NCBI GenBank assembly: GCA_039679375.1
Contig: JBDKVA010000047.1
Coordinates: 1 to 57,484, forward strand
Length of the DNA: 57,484 nt
Origin: JBDKVA01 sp039679375
Lineage (GTDB): Bacteria > Bacillota > Clostridia > Acetivibrionales > DTU013
Direction of reading: 5' to 3'
Positions 7,874 to 16,744 of the stretch are shown one piece after another. A program made the position numbers and the translations under genes. Every line of letters begins with the position of its first letter. Position 1 is the first letter of the stretch. Under the pieces are notes generated by a model. It did no database searches, had not been told where the DNA came from, and was given only the letters and a program-made list of their open reading frames with translations.

Positions 7874-8770
7874 TCAGTCCGGATATACCGTGTACTTGTC
7901 GATCAGCCTGACAGGCTGATAGGAAAGCTTCGCCCTCCTCATCCCCTCCTGTCCGAGATCCTGTTCCCTGTTGATGAAGGTCGATGTGCTCCACTCCCTT
8001 TCCGCAAACTGCTGGTTTATGATGGGGTAGAGTCCGTCTACGGAGCTTTTTGCCTTTTCGATATGAATAACGGCAGTATCATCATTTAACATTTCGCCGG
8101 CTGTAAAAGCTTCAAACAATCCATCCACTTTTATCAACGCCCCCTTGCAGCCCAACACCTTGAAATTTTTCAAAAGCTCCAGATTGGCAAACCGTTCGCA
8201 GTAATCTCCTTCCTGACAGTCGCAATTCTTTTCTTTGCACCACTCCTCCATGATCCTGCTGCATTCGTCAAGCAGGGAGCATTCCAATGGAACATACTCA
8301 AAGGAGTGCTGTTTTTTGAATTTGTTGATATGGTTGCGCTTCCCGTCGTACTTTTTACCGCGCAGACCGGTCAGATCCGCCGTATTGTACAGATAATCAC
8401 TGTTATCGCGGTCATAAACCACGGAACCCCGGGATGAAATCCTGTTTTCGAAATAATGCAGTTCCTCGCTGGAAATTTTTTTGAATGCAAATCTCCAGCC
8501 TCTGCCTTTAAAATACTCCTTCAAGGAGGAAAGTGCTTCGGAAAAGTTCTCTTCATTGACATTCCCTACCGGCATCATAGCAAACGGCTCCCCCTTCAAC
8601 GGAGCCGATACGATGCACAAAAGCCCAGCCTTGACGGTGTATCTGAATTTGTAATAATGCCTCCATGCAAACAAATTGGTAAAGGTCAGTTCCGATATCT
8701 GCGGTTTGTGCTGTTTGATCAAACGGTCGAATTCATATTTGTCATGCAGCGTTATTTCTGCAAAATCCAT
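7874..8770 (-). CDS. DUF2156 domain protein (phosphatidylglycerol lysyltransferase C-terminal-like)
   Basis: Encodes 298 residues, starting MDFAEITLHDKYEFD. Family hallmarks are SELTFTNLFAWRHYYKF (about residues 26-42), KKYDGKRNHINKF (about 130-142) and a C-terminal block KSSVDGLYPIINQQFA followed by FINREQDLGQEGMRRAK. The fold is GNAT-like. Relatives form the soluble catalytic domain of MprF, which moves aminoacyl groups from tRNA to lipid, but this stand-alone form has no membrane part and its substrate is unknown. The longer frame to 8854 was rejected because ATG at 8770 has AGGAGATGACATA directly before it. It is 43 bp downstream of pfkA and probably cotranscribed with it. Confidence 0.8.
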   Translation of the reverse strand: MDFAEITLHDKYEFDRLIKQHKPQISELTFTNLFAWRHYYKFRYTVKAGLLCIVSAPLKGEPFAMMPVGNVNEENFSEALSSLKEYFKGRGWRFAFKKISSEELHYFENRISSRGSVVYDRDNSDYLYNTADLTGLRGKKYDGKRNHINKFKKQHSFEYVPLECSLLDECSRIMEEWCKEKNCDCQEGDYCERFANLELLKNFKVLGCKGALIKVDGLFEAFTAGEMLNDDTAVIHIEKAKSSVDGLYPIINQQFAEREWSTSTFINREQDLGQEGMRRAKLSYQPVRLIDKYTVYPD

Positions 8771-8813
8771 TATGTCATCTCCTGCTATATTCTGGGAGTC
8801 CGCACGGAAACTC

Positions 8814-9899
8814 CTAATCTCCAAAGCTGACTCCCAGGCTCTTTGCGATCCCAACCAGCTCGCCGTCCGGCGGCACGGTCTTCAGTTTGCCCACGGCTTC
8901 CTCCAGCGATTCAGCCACTATTTCGCGTCCGCGCAGCCCGACCATGGTACCGAATTTCCCTTCGCTCACCGTCTCCACTGCCTTTACGCCGTATCTTGTC
9001 GATAATACCCTGTCAAACGGGTTCGGCCTGCCGCCCCTTTGCAAATGGCCAAGTACCGTGACCCTCGTTTCGATTCCTGTCAACTTCTCAATTTCAGCGG
9101 CTACCTTGTTTCCGACCCCGCCAAGCTTGATCGGATCCGGACAGTTTTCGTCCATCTCGCTGATGATCATCTTGCCATCAAGAGCTTTTGCGCCTTCCGC
9201 TACGACGACAATGCTAAAATGCTTGCCTTCGATCTTTCTTTCAAGTATTTTGTCGGTAACTTTTGAAATATCATACGGTATCTCAGGTATCAATATGACG
9301 TCTGCTCCGCCTGCGATCCCGGCTTCCAGCGCAATCCAGCCTGCATACCTGCCCATGACCTCGAGGATCATGACCCTGTGGTGGGATTCAGCGGTGGAAT
9401 GCAGCTTGTCGATCGCTTCCGTCGCCGTATCGACTGCTGTCATAAAGCCAAAGGTCGTATCGGTGGCGGACAGATCGTTATCGATTGTTTTCGGGACGCC
9501 AACCACATTCAGGCCTTTTCTTGCAAAATCCCTGGCGCTGGTAAGCGTGCCGTCGCCGCCGATCAATACCATGCAGTCGATCCCTAGGGCATTGACATTC
9601 TCTATTGCCTTGTCGGACATGTCGACATAATTCACCTTTCCATTGTTCTCGACCCTGAATTTGAACGGATTGTCCCTGTTGGAGGTTCCCAGGATCGTGC
9701 CGCCCTTGTCCAGGATGCCTGAAACGTCGCCGGACTTGAATCTTATATAGTCATTGAGCACCAATCCTCTGTAGCCGTCCTTGAAGCCGACCACCTCATA
9801 GCCGTATTTGACCATGGCGGTCTTTACAACAGCTCTGAGTACTGCATTCAGCCCCGGGCAGTCCCCGCCTCCCGTCATTACCCCGATTTTCTTTACCAT
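8814..9899 (-). CDS. pfkA: 6-phosphofructokinase
   Basis: Encodes 361 residues that phosphorylate fructose-6-phosphate to the 1,6-bisphosphate. The N-terminal MTGGGDCPGLNA, the active-site loop PKTIDNDL, MGRYAGWIAL and LGHLQRGGRPNPFDR are intact. The phosphate-donor loop reads IGGDGTL: Gly at the position that discriminates ATP (Gly) from pyrophosphate (Asp). However, the neighbouring PKTIDND has Lys where the classic E. coli ATP enzyme has Gly. This Gly/Lys combination is known in ATP-dependent enzymes of actinobacterial type. ATG at 9899 follows AGGAGGT. Genes for the M20 peptidase, pfkA and the DUF2156 protein lie close together on one strand. Confidence 0.93.
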   Translation of the reverse strand: MVKKIGVMTGGGDCPGLNAVLRAVVKTAMVKYGYEVVGFKDGYRGLVLNDYIRFKSGDVSGILDKGGTILGTSNRDNPFKFRVENNGKVNYVDMSDKAIENVNALGIDCMVLIGGDGTLTSARDFARKGLNVVGVPKTIDNDLSATDTTFGFMTAVDTATEAIDKLHSTAESHHRVMILEVMGRYAGWIALEAGIAGGADVILIPEIPYDISKVTDKILERKIEGKHFSIVVVAEGAKALDGKMIISEMDENCPDPIKLGGVGNKVAAEIEKLTGIETRVTVLGHLQRGGRPNPFDRVLSTRYGVKAVETVSEGKFGTMVGLRGREIVAESLEEAVGKLKTVPPDGELVGIAKSLGVSFGD

Positions 9900-9909
9900 A
9901 CTGCACCTC

Positions 9910-11022
9910 CTATTCGATATTCCTGATAATACAAATCACAAACTCTGTGGCTTTTACCAGATCGTCGATCAATATTTGTTCTTCAACTGTATGTACCTTA
10001 TCCATGCCCGCACTGACGTCAATCGATTCTATTCCTTTTCCGTTGAAAATATTTGTATCGCTGCCCCCGCCGGTTTCATTCAGTTTCAGCTCTACCTTCG
10101 CCTCTCCCGCCGCCTTTTTCAAGATGCTGATTATTTTCGCGTCCTTTGCTATGCTGTAGGAAGGATAGGCTGTTTCCGTTTTGAACTCGACTTCCCCACC
10201 GAATTGCGATGCCACCTTCTCAAAGCACTCCCTCATATGTGAAATCTGGGCTTCCAGCTTCTTCGGGTCCCTGCTCCTGGCTTCAGCCTTGATGTCTACC
10301 CTTTCGCAAATAATGTTCGTTGCCAGACCGCCCTGGATAACGCCGATATTTGCCGTTGTCTCAAAATCAACACGTCCAAGCTTCATTGAAGAGATTGCCG
10401 CTGCTGCAATTTGTATTGCGCTGATTCCCTTTTCGGGCGCCATTCCGGCATGGGATGCCCTTCCCTTCAGGGTGACGAACATGTTGATCTGTGCAGGAGC
10501 TTTCACTGCTGCAGACCCTATGGGTCCGTCACTGTCGAGCACAATGCCGTATTTGGAATAGATGCGGCTGTAGTCCATATTTTTAGATCCGGAAAGCCCG
10601 GTTTCCTCATCTACCGAAAACACGACCTGAATGTCTCCATGTTCAATGTTCTTTTCTTTCAAAACCCGGAGTGCCTCAAAGATACACACAACGCCGGAAA
10701 GATCATCTCCGCCGAGTACCGTCGTGCCGTCGGATCTGATATAGCTGCCGTCAACCCTGGGTTTCTTGCCGATGCCGGGTACAACTGTGTCCATATGGGC
10801 AGACAACATAAGCGCCGGCACAGCCTTTGTACCTTTTATATTACATATCAGGTTTCCAGTATCTCCACCTGTCTTTTCCCCGGCATTGTCTTCAAACACT
10901 TCATACCCCATGGCTTTCAGCTTTTGGATAAGTGTATCCGCCATCTGGCGTTCCTTCTTCGAAAGGCTGTCAATGCTTGCTAGTTTAATAAATTCTTCTA
11001 CTATTCTTTCTTTGTTTACCAT
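9910..11022 (-). CDS. M20 family metallopeptidase (PepT/PepT2-like)
   Basis: Encodes 370 residues. The di-zinc site is visible in SAHMDTVVPG (His-x-Asp, about residue 76), GGDDLSG (bridging Asp), VDEETGLSG (catalytic Glu pair), DSDGPIG and the late MDKVHTVEEQ His. A lid domain with GRASHAGMAPEKGI lies in the middle, with the substrate-contact His. The family cleaves small peptides, tripeptides for PepT, in the cytoplasm. ATG at 11022 is chosen over the upstream GTG at 11031 because GGAG precedes it at normal spacing. Only 5 bp separate it from trmL, so the two are likely cotranscribed and lead into pfkA after 10 bp. The exact peptide preference cannot be read from sequence. Confidence 0.88.
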   Translation of the reverse strand: MVNKERIVEEFIKLASIDSLSKKERQMADTLIQKLKAMGYEVFEDNAGEKTGGDTGNLICNIKGTKAVPALMLSAHMDTVVPGIGKKPRVDGSYIRSDGTTVLGGDDLSGVVCIFEALRVLKEKNIEHGDIQVVFSVDEETGLSGSKNMDYSRIYSKYGIVLDSDGPIGSAAVKAPAQINMFVTLKGRASHAGMAPEKGISAIQIAAAAISSMKLGRVDFETTANIGVIQGGLATNIICERVDIKAEARSRDPKKLEAQISHMRECFEKVASQFGGEVEFKTETAYPSYSIAKDAKIISILKKAAGEAKVELKLNETGGGSDTNIFNGKGIESIDVSAGMDKVHTVEEQILIDDLVKATEFVICIIRNIE

Positions 11023-11027
11023 AAAAA

Positions 11028-11516
11028 TCACTCCATTCCCATTTTCCCTTTTAAATTCATATTTTTGAAGCCTTGCTGCCTTAAAACTTCGTAAAGTATT
11101 ACCGCCACGGAATTAGACAGATTAAGAGAGCGGATGCCCGGCTTCATGGGTATTCGGATACAGGTTTCCCGGTTCGCTTCAAGCAATTGCTCGGGAAGGC
11201 CTGCAGTCTCCTTACCAAAGACAAGGAAGCAATCTTCGGGATATGTGACATCTGTGTAGGACTGCCCTGCTTTAGTCGAAGCATAAAAAAAAGTATACCC
11301 GCCGTACTTTTCCTTCAGCTCAGCAAAACTGCCGCAACAGCTTACAAGCACCTTGTTCCAGTAATCGAGTCCGGCTCTTTTCAGATATCTGTCCTCTATT
11401 GAAAAGCCAAGCGGCTTGACAAGGTGCAGTCCTGTACCCGTTGCAGCGCATGTCCTTGCTATGTTGCCTGTATTTTGCGGTATTTCCGGCTCTACCAAAG
11501 CGATATGTACTGACAA
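11028..11516 (-). CDS. trmL: tRNA (cytidine/uridine-34-2'-O)-methyltransferase
   Basis: Encodes 162 residues of the SPOUT class. It begins VHIALVEPEIPQNTGNIAR, the typical TrmL start, and has the knot motifs VFGKETAGLP (about residues 99-108) and IPMKPGIRSLNLSNSVAV (about 122-139), which bind SAM. The enzyme methylates the 2'-OH of the wobble nucleotide in certain tRNA-Leu species. The start appears to be TTG at 11516, preceded by GGGAGTG; no ATG or GTG is available in frame at the correct alignment. It heads a tight cluster with the peptidase and pfkA. Confidence 0.92.
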   Translation of the reverse strand: MSVHIALVEPEIPQNTGNIARTCAATGTGLHLVKPLGFSIEDRYLKRAGLDYWNKVLVSCCGSFAELKEKYGGYTFFYASTKAGQSYTDVTYPEDCFLVFGKETAGLPEQLLEANRETCIRIPMKPGIRSLNLSNSVAVILYEVLRQQGFKNMNLKGKMGME

Positions 11517-11616
11517 TCCACTTTCACTCCCAAAGCATGTTAAAATTGAGCAAGCGCCATATGGCCGTATGATAAAGCTGCTTCAGGCTTTACTCCGCCC
11601 TTCCCGCCCATAAATA

Positions 11617-11656
11617 ACGCTAAAACTCATATCGCATTGCAATATAGCTTTAGCGT
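11617..11656 (-). terminator. Hairpin after the CARDB-like gene
   Basis: ACGCTAAA (11617-11624) pairs with TTTAGCGT (11649-11656), with ATAT/ATAT pairing further inside. It lies between the CARDB-like gene and trmL. The minus-strand T-run is weak (TATTTATG), so a terminator role is only possible. Confidence 0.35.
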
Positions 11657-11726
11657 AACTTAATTGATACGATTATATTTATATTACCACAAATAATCAA
11701 GATGCCAATACAATTCGAGTGATTTT

Positions 11727-12815
11727 TTACTTAACCACAAGCAATGTGATCCCACCGATTGCTTTACCTGTCCCGGGATCTTTCACCGTCAGCTCCAGCG
11801 GTACGGCTTCATTTCCCTGAAGCCCGAGGAATGGGACCTTTATGTCCAATTTATTCGTCCCCTCCGTCAGCTGCTGCTTCCATGAATTCCTGCCGAAGCG
11901 CTTCACATCCTTTAAATCTTCCCTTACAATAATCTTCTTCCCGGTGGTATCCGGTATTCTGGGTATATCAGGCCTTTTCACATCGTTGATCCTGCCCGGA
12001 AAAGCCGGTGTTTCAATCTTTTTCAATTGAAAATCCCCGATGCTAACGTTTTTCTTCGTAAGAATATTATACTTTTTATTTATTGCCGCGTCCTTTGTAA
12101 AACCCTTCAGATGCTTTTTCAGCGTAATTTCAAATTCCCCGTTCGCGGCTGCTTTCCCCGGTACAATGTTAAATCCGACAGTCTCCCCCTGTCTGACGAT
12201 ATTGATGTTCTGCTGTCCTATATGCCTGTCCCCGGAGGTGTTGAAGTATATAAAATCAGCCGGGAAATCATTTGTTATGAGGCTGTAAACTCTTGCGAAC
12301 ATGCATCTGTGCCCGCACATTTCTTCAGCTGCAGTAAACGGGAAGTCAACATCTGTTGATGAATGCGCAGCTACCGATGTTCCCGCAAAGCCTATGCGCA
12401 GCATCTCATCAACAGAGAATCCTACAGACGGCCGCGTGATGAATATGTCAACCATGCAGGAGCTGCAATCAAGGTCTCCGCCATTTCTCACCGTGACCCT
12501 TAATGTATAGTTTTGATTTGGTTCAAGTGGATTTGCCGTGTCGACCAGAGCTCCGTCCTTATAAATCTCAATGTCGGGGCTGAGCCAGTATGTGATGCCT
12601 GAAGGGACAGGCCTCGCTCCCGTATCGCCGTCATATGCCCTCATATAGAGGAAGGTAGCCCCGGTATATTCGGGCTTATCCTCATTTTCATGGCCATTAT
12701 CACCGTTTTCATGGTAGCCGTCATCCATCCGCCTTTTGATTCCTTCTGCTTTGTAGCGCTCCAGTGCTTCTCTGGCCTTCCTTCTCTTCTCGATGATAAA
12801 TTCCCTGCTTATCAT
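11727..12815 (-). CDS. CARDB-like domain protein, partner of the phospholipase-like gene
   Basis: Encodes 362 residues. The first 45 are charged and helical (EKRRKAREALERYKAEGIKRR), then an acidic, Asn/His-rich linker. From about residue 60 comes a beta-sandwich stretch with LEPNQNYTLRVTVRNGGDLDC, which reads like a CARDB (cell-adhesion-related) or Ig-like repeat; paired Cys follow (CSSC, and CGHRC later). A C-terminal module with GKKIIVREDLKDV and a second beta-rich block ends the protein. No signal peptide or membrane helix is seen, which is odd for a CARDB protein. Its ATG overlaps the upstream stop (ATGA, 12812-12815) and its GGAGGTG ribosome site lies in that gene, so translation is coupled. 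Function unknown. Confidence 0.6.
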   Translation of the reverse strand: MISREFIIEKRRKAREALERYKAEGIKRRMDDGYHENGDNGHENEDKPEYTGATFLYMRAYDGDTGARPVPSGITYWLSPDIEIYKDGALVDTANPLEPNQNYTLRVTVRNGGDLDCSSCMVDIFITRPSVGFSVDEMLRIGFAGTSVAAHSSTDVDFPFTAAEEMCGHRCMFARVYSLITNDFPADFIYFNTSGDRHIGQQNINIVRQGETVGFNIVPGKAAANGEFEITLKKHLKGFTKDAAINKKYNILTKKNVSIGDFQLKKIETPAFPGRINDVKRPDIPRIPDTTGKKIIVREDLKDVKRFGRNSWKQQLTEGTNKLDIKVPFLGLQGNEAVPLELTVKDPGTGKAIGGITLLVVK

Positions 12816-14746
12816 ATGACTACACCTCCATTCGGATCAATAATATCGGTTTGAATATTTTTAACGGTATTATCTGATTCAATTGCTGCATTCGTAGTCG
12901 GGGAGTCGTTGACAGCTGTATTGACCAGGGTTTTATCCTTCACCTTCCTCCAGCATTTGAATGCATAACCCCTGTCGGAATCCAGGTTAAAATCACCGAA
13001 TTCCGTTTTCGGCCCGCCCGCAATGAAGTCCGCATACAGTACGTCGCTGAACATCACTGCATTTCCGAGTCCATTTGAGGCGGCAATATCAAACAGGGTA
13101 TTGAAATTCGATTCCATTTCGGTCACGGGCGGATTGGCAGCAGAAGCTTCTGTAAAATTTCTGAAGTAATCATATCTTTTCCTGTTTAAAATGTGATCCC
13201 TGTTTGTCATATACCATTCAGGTGTTTTGTTGTAATACTGCGACGGAAAACCAGTGCATTGATCCGCTTCCAGGTTGACTGCAGACGGCCATGGGTAGAT
13301 AAGATGGCTTTCCGCCTCCATGCCCGCCTTCTTGTATTTTTTTGAAGGGTATGCATGCGCCAGGGAAAGTGACCTGGCATTATGCCCGAAAATATCCGTA
13401 TCTGCCGTATTGGTCATATGCTTTGTCATATAGTTGCTCAATCCGCTCTGGTAAGGGAAGGCAAACCCGTTCAGGACGACTCCGTTCCGGAAATTCATAT
13501 AGGAGTTGTAAAGCGCTTCGTAAGTCAGCGACAGGAAAAAGCGCAGCGGCGCCGCTCCAATCGTTGTAACCGAACCCGCGATAAAATCGGCGATTGCCGC
13601 CGCTAAAAGGAACGGACCGGCGATAAGTGCCGCCAGCGCCTCAAAAAAGCTTAATATTCCGCCGTTTCCCGACATTGCATTGCCAACCAGATCTGCTATG
13701 TCGCCCACATTGCCGGTAAACTGCTGCCAAGCCTGCGCGATCTCTGCCGTGAGCGAGTATGGTTTTGGGGCAGGCAGCTCGGTGTCATACGTCGTAATGG
13801 TGAACCACTTGAGCCAAACCGAATAGGAAATGTCAAGGTCGCTTGCATCCATAGACCTTCCGTAAAGCGATTTTCCATTGTCATAATACGTATTCCTTAC
13901 ACACTTCAGTATGAATTCCTTTAACTGGTCCGGAAGCTTGTAAATGTTGCCGTCCACTATGTATTTTTCCGAGAGCTTGCTCATAACAAACTCATCTTTC
14001 ATATACTCCTTATAAGCCCATACATCCTGATGGTTTTCCACGGTCTTGTGACGCTGTGAATGAGTCCTGTAAGGTCCGCCCGAGACGGCATTTACATAGG
14101 GATGTCCGACAATATCGGCGGCATAATGTGTAAGGTATCCAAGAGCATATGCTCTTTCCATTGAATATTCGCCGGAATTCATCATGAGTTCTTTCAAAAA
14201 TCTGCCTGTCCGGCGGGTGTGCAGCGTATCAAACCACCACCATTCACTAAATTTCTGCCCGTGCTGCTGAGGATGCTTAATAATATTGAACAAGTCGAAG
14301 GAATCCGTGACATACTCTTCGATCTTCGTTTCAACTATTGTTTTTAAGGCATCGATATTATTCTGTACATCACCAATTATCCCGGATATTTCATTTAGAA
14401 GAACCGACCTCTCCACTGCATCCGCAGCAAGTGTCTCGAGTGTGGAAATAAGAGCCCATACTTCTTCCGGTATAAGCTCCATCAGCTTTTTCTTGAATTC
14501 CTCGATAAAGTCCATCACTTCGATGTAGGTCTTCGCAATTGGCTTAATAACACCGCCGAGAGGCCAATCATTCGTATTGAAAAAAAGGATATCGGGTCCC
14601 TGGGATCCAAGGTGGTACACAGGTGCAAAATCACCATAATCAATCTTTTTCCAAAAGTCAGCACTTGATGCGTCCGTATACTTTCTCTTCAGAACATTTT
14701 CAAGGTATTCCCTTGCAATGATGTGATGCACTGCCGGTCCGGACAT
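12812..14746 (-). CDS. Zinc-dependent phospholipase C-like protein
   Basis: Encodes 644 residues. The N-terminus MSGPAVHHIIAREYL and HLGSQGPDILFF (about residues 46-57) resemble the zinc-dependent phospholipase C/S1-nuclease-like family. The metal-rich core is around residues 205-240: ALGYLTHYAADIVGHPYVN followed by HSQRHKTVENHQD. After it comes a helical, Gly/Ala-rich region (about 355-410) with hydrophobic segments such as FEALAALIAGPFLLAAAIA. The last third is unassigned. No signal peptide is seen. ATG at 14746 is preferred to 14755 because GGGGG touches the latter. It is translationally coupled to the CARDB-like gene. Activity is an inference from the His/Asp pattern; the central hydrophobic part could mean membrane association. 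Confidence 0.65.
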   Translation of the reverse strand: MSGPAVHHIIAREYLENVLKRKYTDASSADFWKKIDYGDFAPVYHLGSQGPDILFFNTNDWPLGGVIKPIAKTYIEVMDFIEEFKKKLMELIPEEVWALISTLETLAADAVERSVLLNEISGIIGDVQNNIDALKTIVETKIEEYVTDSFDLFNIIKHPQQHGQKFSEWWWFDTLHTRRTGRFLKELMMNSGEYSMERAYALGYLTHYAADIVGHPYVNAVSGGPYRTHSQRHKTVENHQDVWAYKEYMKDEFVMSKLSEKYIVDGNIYKLPDQLKEFILKCVRNTYYDNGKSLYGRSMDASDLDISYSVWLKWFTITTYDTELPAPKPYSLTAEIAQAWQQFTGNVGDIADLVGNAMSGNGGILSFFEALAALIAGPFLLAAAIADFIAGSVTTIGAAPLRFFLSLTYEALYNSYMNFRNGVVLNGFAFPYQSGLSNYMTKHMTNTADTDIFGHNARSLSLAHAYPSKKYKKAGMEAESHLIYPWPSAVNLEADQCTGFPSQYYNKTPEWYMTNRDHILNRKRYDYFRNFTEASAANPPVTEMESNFNTLFDIAASNGLGNAVMFSDVLYADFIAGGPKTEFGDFNLDSDRGYAFKCWRKVKDKTLVNTAVNDSPTTNAAIESDNTVKNIQTDIIDPNGGVVI

Positions 14747-14976
14747 ACTTTTCATCCCCCTTCAAATTAAATGAGTATTATATTTTGAATGATTACAAAT
14801 ATGAATTATGAATGGAATTAATTAGATTTGTATTAATTTTATATTAAATTGCATCAATATTCAACATATATTTCCTGATTAATGTTTTGGTCACAGTTAT
14901 TACACATATAAATGTGAACGCCTCTGTAAAAAATAAAAGATGATATAAAATATCATTATGAAAGGAGTGACAAAAT

Positions 14977-15468
14977 ATGTCTTTTAAAAAATTCATCGTG
15001 GGAATGATACTTGCAGGGACGATAGCTGTTTCAGGAGCTGCACGCGTTTCTGCCATAAATAGCGATGAAACTATACGGAATACTCCGGAACTGGCCGCTG
15101 GCTGCGCCAACTGCTCGTCCATGCATCCTGACATGAGCAGGACGGAACAAATACAGAAAGGACAAAAGCAGGCCATAGTGAAGTCCGCGCTGGATGCCCT
15201 GGTAAAGAACGGAACCATAACTAAAGCCCAGGAAGACGCTGTATTAAAAGCAATAGCGGCAAAAAGGGAGAAAATCGAACCCGAAAAGGGAAAAACTGCT
15301 CCGGATGGCCAAAAGAAGCATTGCAAGGATGAAAAGTGCAAGCATCATTCAAAGAAGCACGGTATTCTAAATGAGCTTGTGAAGGACGGGACAATAACAA
15401 AGGAACAGGCCGCCGCCATAAGGGAAGCTATAAAATCGGCGCGTGACGCCATAGAAAAGCAACAGTAA
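14977..15468 (+). CDS. Small secreted protein with two repeated helical modules
   Basis: Encodes 163 residues, one of few plus-strand genes here. A clear signal peptide (MSFKKFIVGMILAGTIAVSG with cleavage near ARVSA-IN) is followed by a Cys-containing segment (CANCSSMHPDM). Two copies of a helix-turn-helix-like module then appear: LDALVKNGTITKAQEDAVLKAI (about 68-89, written here as its ends LDALVK and VLKAI) and LNELVKDGTITKEQ (about 131-144). A His/Lys/Cys-rich stretch (KKHCKDEKCKHHSKKH) lies between and might bind metal. The K-[DN]-G-T-I-T module recalls YckD/DUF2680-type exported proteins. Start ATG at 14977 follows AAAGGAGTG. Function unknown. Confidence 0.75.
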   Translation: MSFKKFIVGMILAGTIAVSGAARVSAINSDETIRNTPELAAGCANCSSMHPDMSRTEQIQKGQKQAIVKSALDALVKNGTITKAQEDAVLKAIAAKREKIEPEKGKTAPDGQKKHCKDEKCKHHSKKHGILNELVKDGTITKEQAAAIREAIKSARDAIEKQQ

Positions 15469-15487
15469 CAAATAACAGCTGCAATAA

Positions 15488-15525
15488 AAGCTGCCTTTAT
15501 GGTTCATTTTCCATATGGGCAGCTT
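15488..15525 (+). terminator. Terminator after the secreted protein gene
   Basis: AAGCTGCC (15488-15495) pairs with GGCAGCTT (15518-15525), with ATGG/CCAT pairing inside. It is 20 bp past the plus-strand stop; the following T-run is short and interrupted (ATCATTCTTT). Confidence 0.5.
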
Positions 15526-15537
15526 ATCATTCTTTAC

Positions 15538-16005
15538 CTATTCTCCTTCCGTAGAGATATCCAGATCGATCCGGTCGGTTTCACCGATCAGCAGCGGGAT
15601 ACATATCGTTTTCATCTTGCTTGAGGTAATTTGCATATTCTCACCCATCAATAAGGACGGAGGAGTGATATCTATGTTGATGCCTCTGTTGTAAAGCAGT
15701 GTAGCGGCATTTCCCATAATCATATTGGCCAGTTCCGAAATAGCGCTTTTTGATATTTCATCAAATTCCGTTACCTGCATGCCCATCATCATACAGGATG
15801 CTATTTTCATCCCAAAATCCCTGCTCATTGAGAAAATGGCCTGTCCGCGCATTTTCCCGGTCAATCCTACTAAAATGATAATATCTTCGCTCTTATATGG
15901 AGATGTTTTCAAGTATACTTTTCCAAGTTTGGCCTCCAGGGACGCTATTTGCTTTAATACAGTCTGACTGGCTTCAATAAATGGGTTGATATATTCAATA
16001 TTCAT
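15538..16005 (-). CDS. cheX: CheX-family chemotaxis phosphatase
   Basis: Encodes 155 residues of the CheC/CheX/FliY class, which dephosphorylates CheY-P. The catalytic E-x-x-N motif is intact (SELANMIMGNAA, Glu91 and Asn94), and one such helix is present, as expected for CheX. GKMRGQAIFSMS and the final ICIPLLIGETD strands fit the fold. ATG at 16005 has a modest AGGT site. No chemotaxis or flagellar gene is nearby, so the partner response regulator cannot be read from context; orphan CheX proteins are common in Clostridia. It lies between the secreted protein and the spoVA genes on the minus strand. Confidence 0.82.
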   Translation of the reverse strand: MNIEYINPFIEASQTVLKQIASLEAKLGKVYLKTSPYKSEDIIILVGLTGKMRGQAIFSMSRDFGMKIASCMMMGMQVTEFDEISKSAISELANMIMGNAATLLYNRGINIDITPPSLLMGENMQITSSKMKTICIPLLIGETDRIDLDISTEGE

Positions 16006-16165
16006 GAGATCGATACCTGCCTTATCATAAATGTAATGAAGGTTTTTAATTTTAGTTATTCTATATTATCGTAAAAAATCCTTCTTTTCATAATACTTTT
16101 CGACAAGAATAGTCAATATTCTTCATTGAAAGTGATAAGGAAGATCGATTAATACGTTGCACCAG

Positions 16166-16726
16166 CTACGTTATTCCACTGTGATCCATGATCATCCTGA
16201 GTGCTTTGGTCGTAACAGGCGCTCCTTTCAGCACCTCATCCATGTAATCCATTTTACCGGGATCTCCTATACCTATAATGAAAATTCCATGTCTTGATTT
16301 GAGTATGCTCAATGTATCTCCGCAAATTTTATCGGTATGTGTATTTTCACCATACTTGTCTACAGCGCTGTGTATTACCTCGCCGTCTTTTGTAATCGAA
16401 CAGTTTACGTCAAGCCCGCTACAGTCTTTTCCGTTCGATGATACAGCCACAACGCCGAGTATGTCAAACTCCTTGCTGTCAAGCACGGCGGCCATGGCAG
16501 CCTCACCTGGACCCTGTCCTTTTGCACCTCTGTCATCCACCATGACCACGACCGGATCATGAGCCGCTTCCATGATTTTTGTTACCATTTCCTCCCCGTT
16601 AAGCGTTGTCGGATTACCGGCGGATGAAGAAATGCACCTGCCCCCGATATTTCTGGCGGCTGTTTCTACAGCTTCTTTTGCGACCATGTCTCCATCCGTC
16701 ACTAAAATTACTTTCCGTTTTGCCAT
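16166..16726 (-). CDS. spoVAEA: Stage V sporulation protein AEa (soluble SpoVAE-type)
   Basis: Encodes 186 residues starting MAKRKVILVTDGD. It is the soluble member of the spoVA cluster, marked by SSSAGNPTTLNGEEMV, VVVMVDDRGAKGQGPGE and IIGIGDPGKMDYMD. The spoVA products move dipicolinic acid into the forespore and out at germination; the exact role of AEa is not established. ATG at 16726 was chosen over a TTG at 16741 because AAAGGGA precedes it. It lies 18 bp after spoVAEb and is the last gene of the cluster. Family length fits. Confidence 0.88.
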   Translation of the reverse strand: MAKRKVILVTDGDMVAKEAVETAARNIGGRCISSSAGNPTTLNGEEMVTKIMEAAHDPVVVMVDDRGAKGQGPGEAAMAAVLDSKEFDILGVVAVSSNGKDCSGLDVNCSITKDGEVIHSAVDKYGENTHTDKICGDTLSILKSRHGIFIIGIGDPGKMDYMDEVLKGAPVTTKALRMIMDHSGIT

Positions 16727-16744
16727 AATTCCCTTTCTCAAACT

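Noticed and set aside
14844..15341. 165-residue minus-strand ORF
   Set aside because: It is antisense to the secreted protein gene at 14977, which has a signal peptide and a strong ribosome site.
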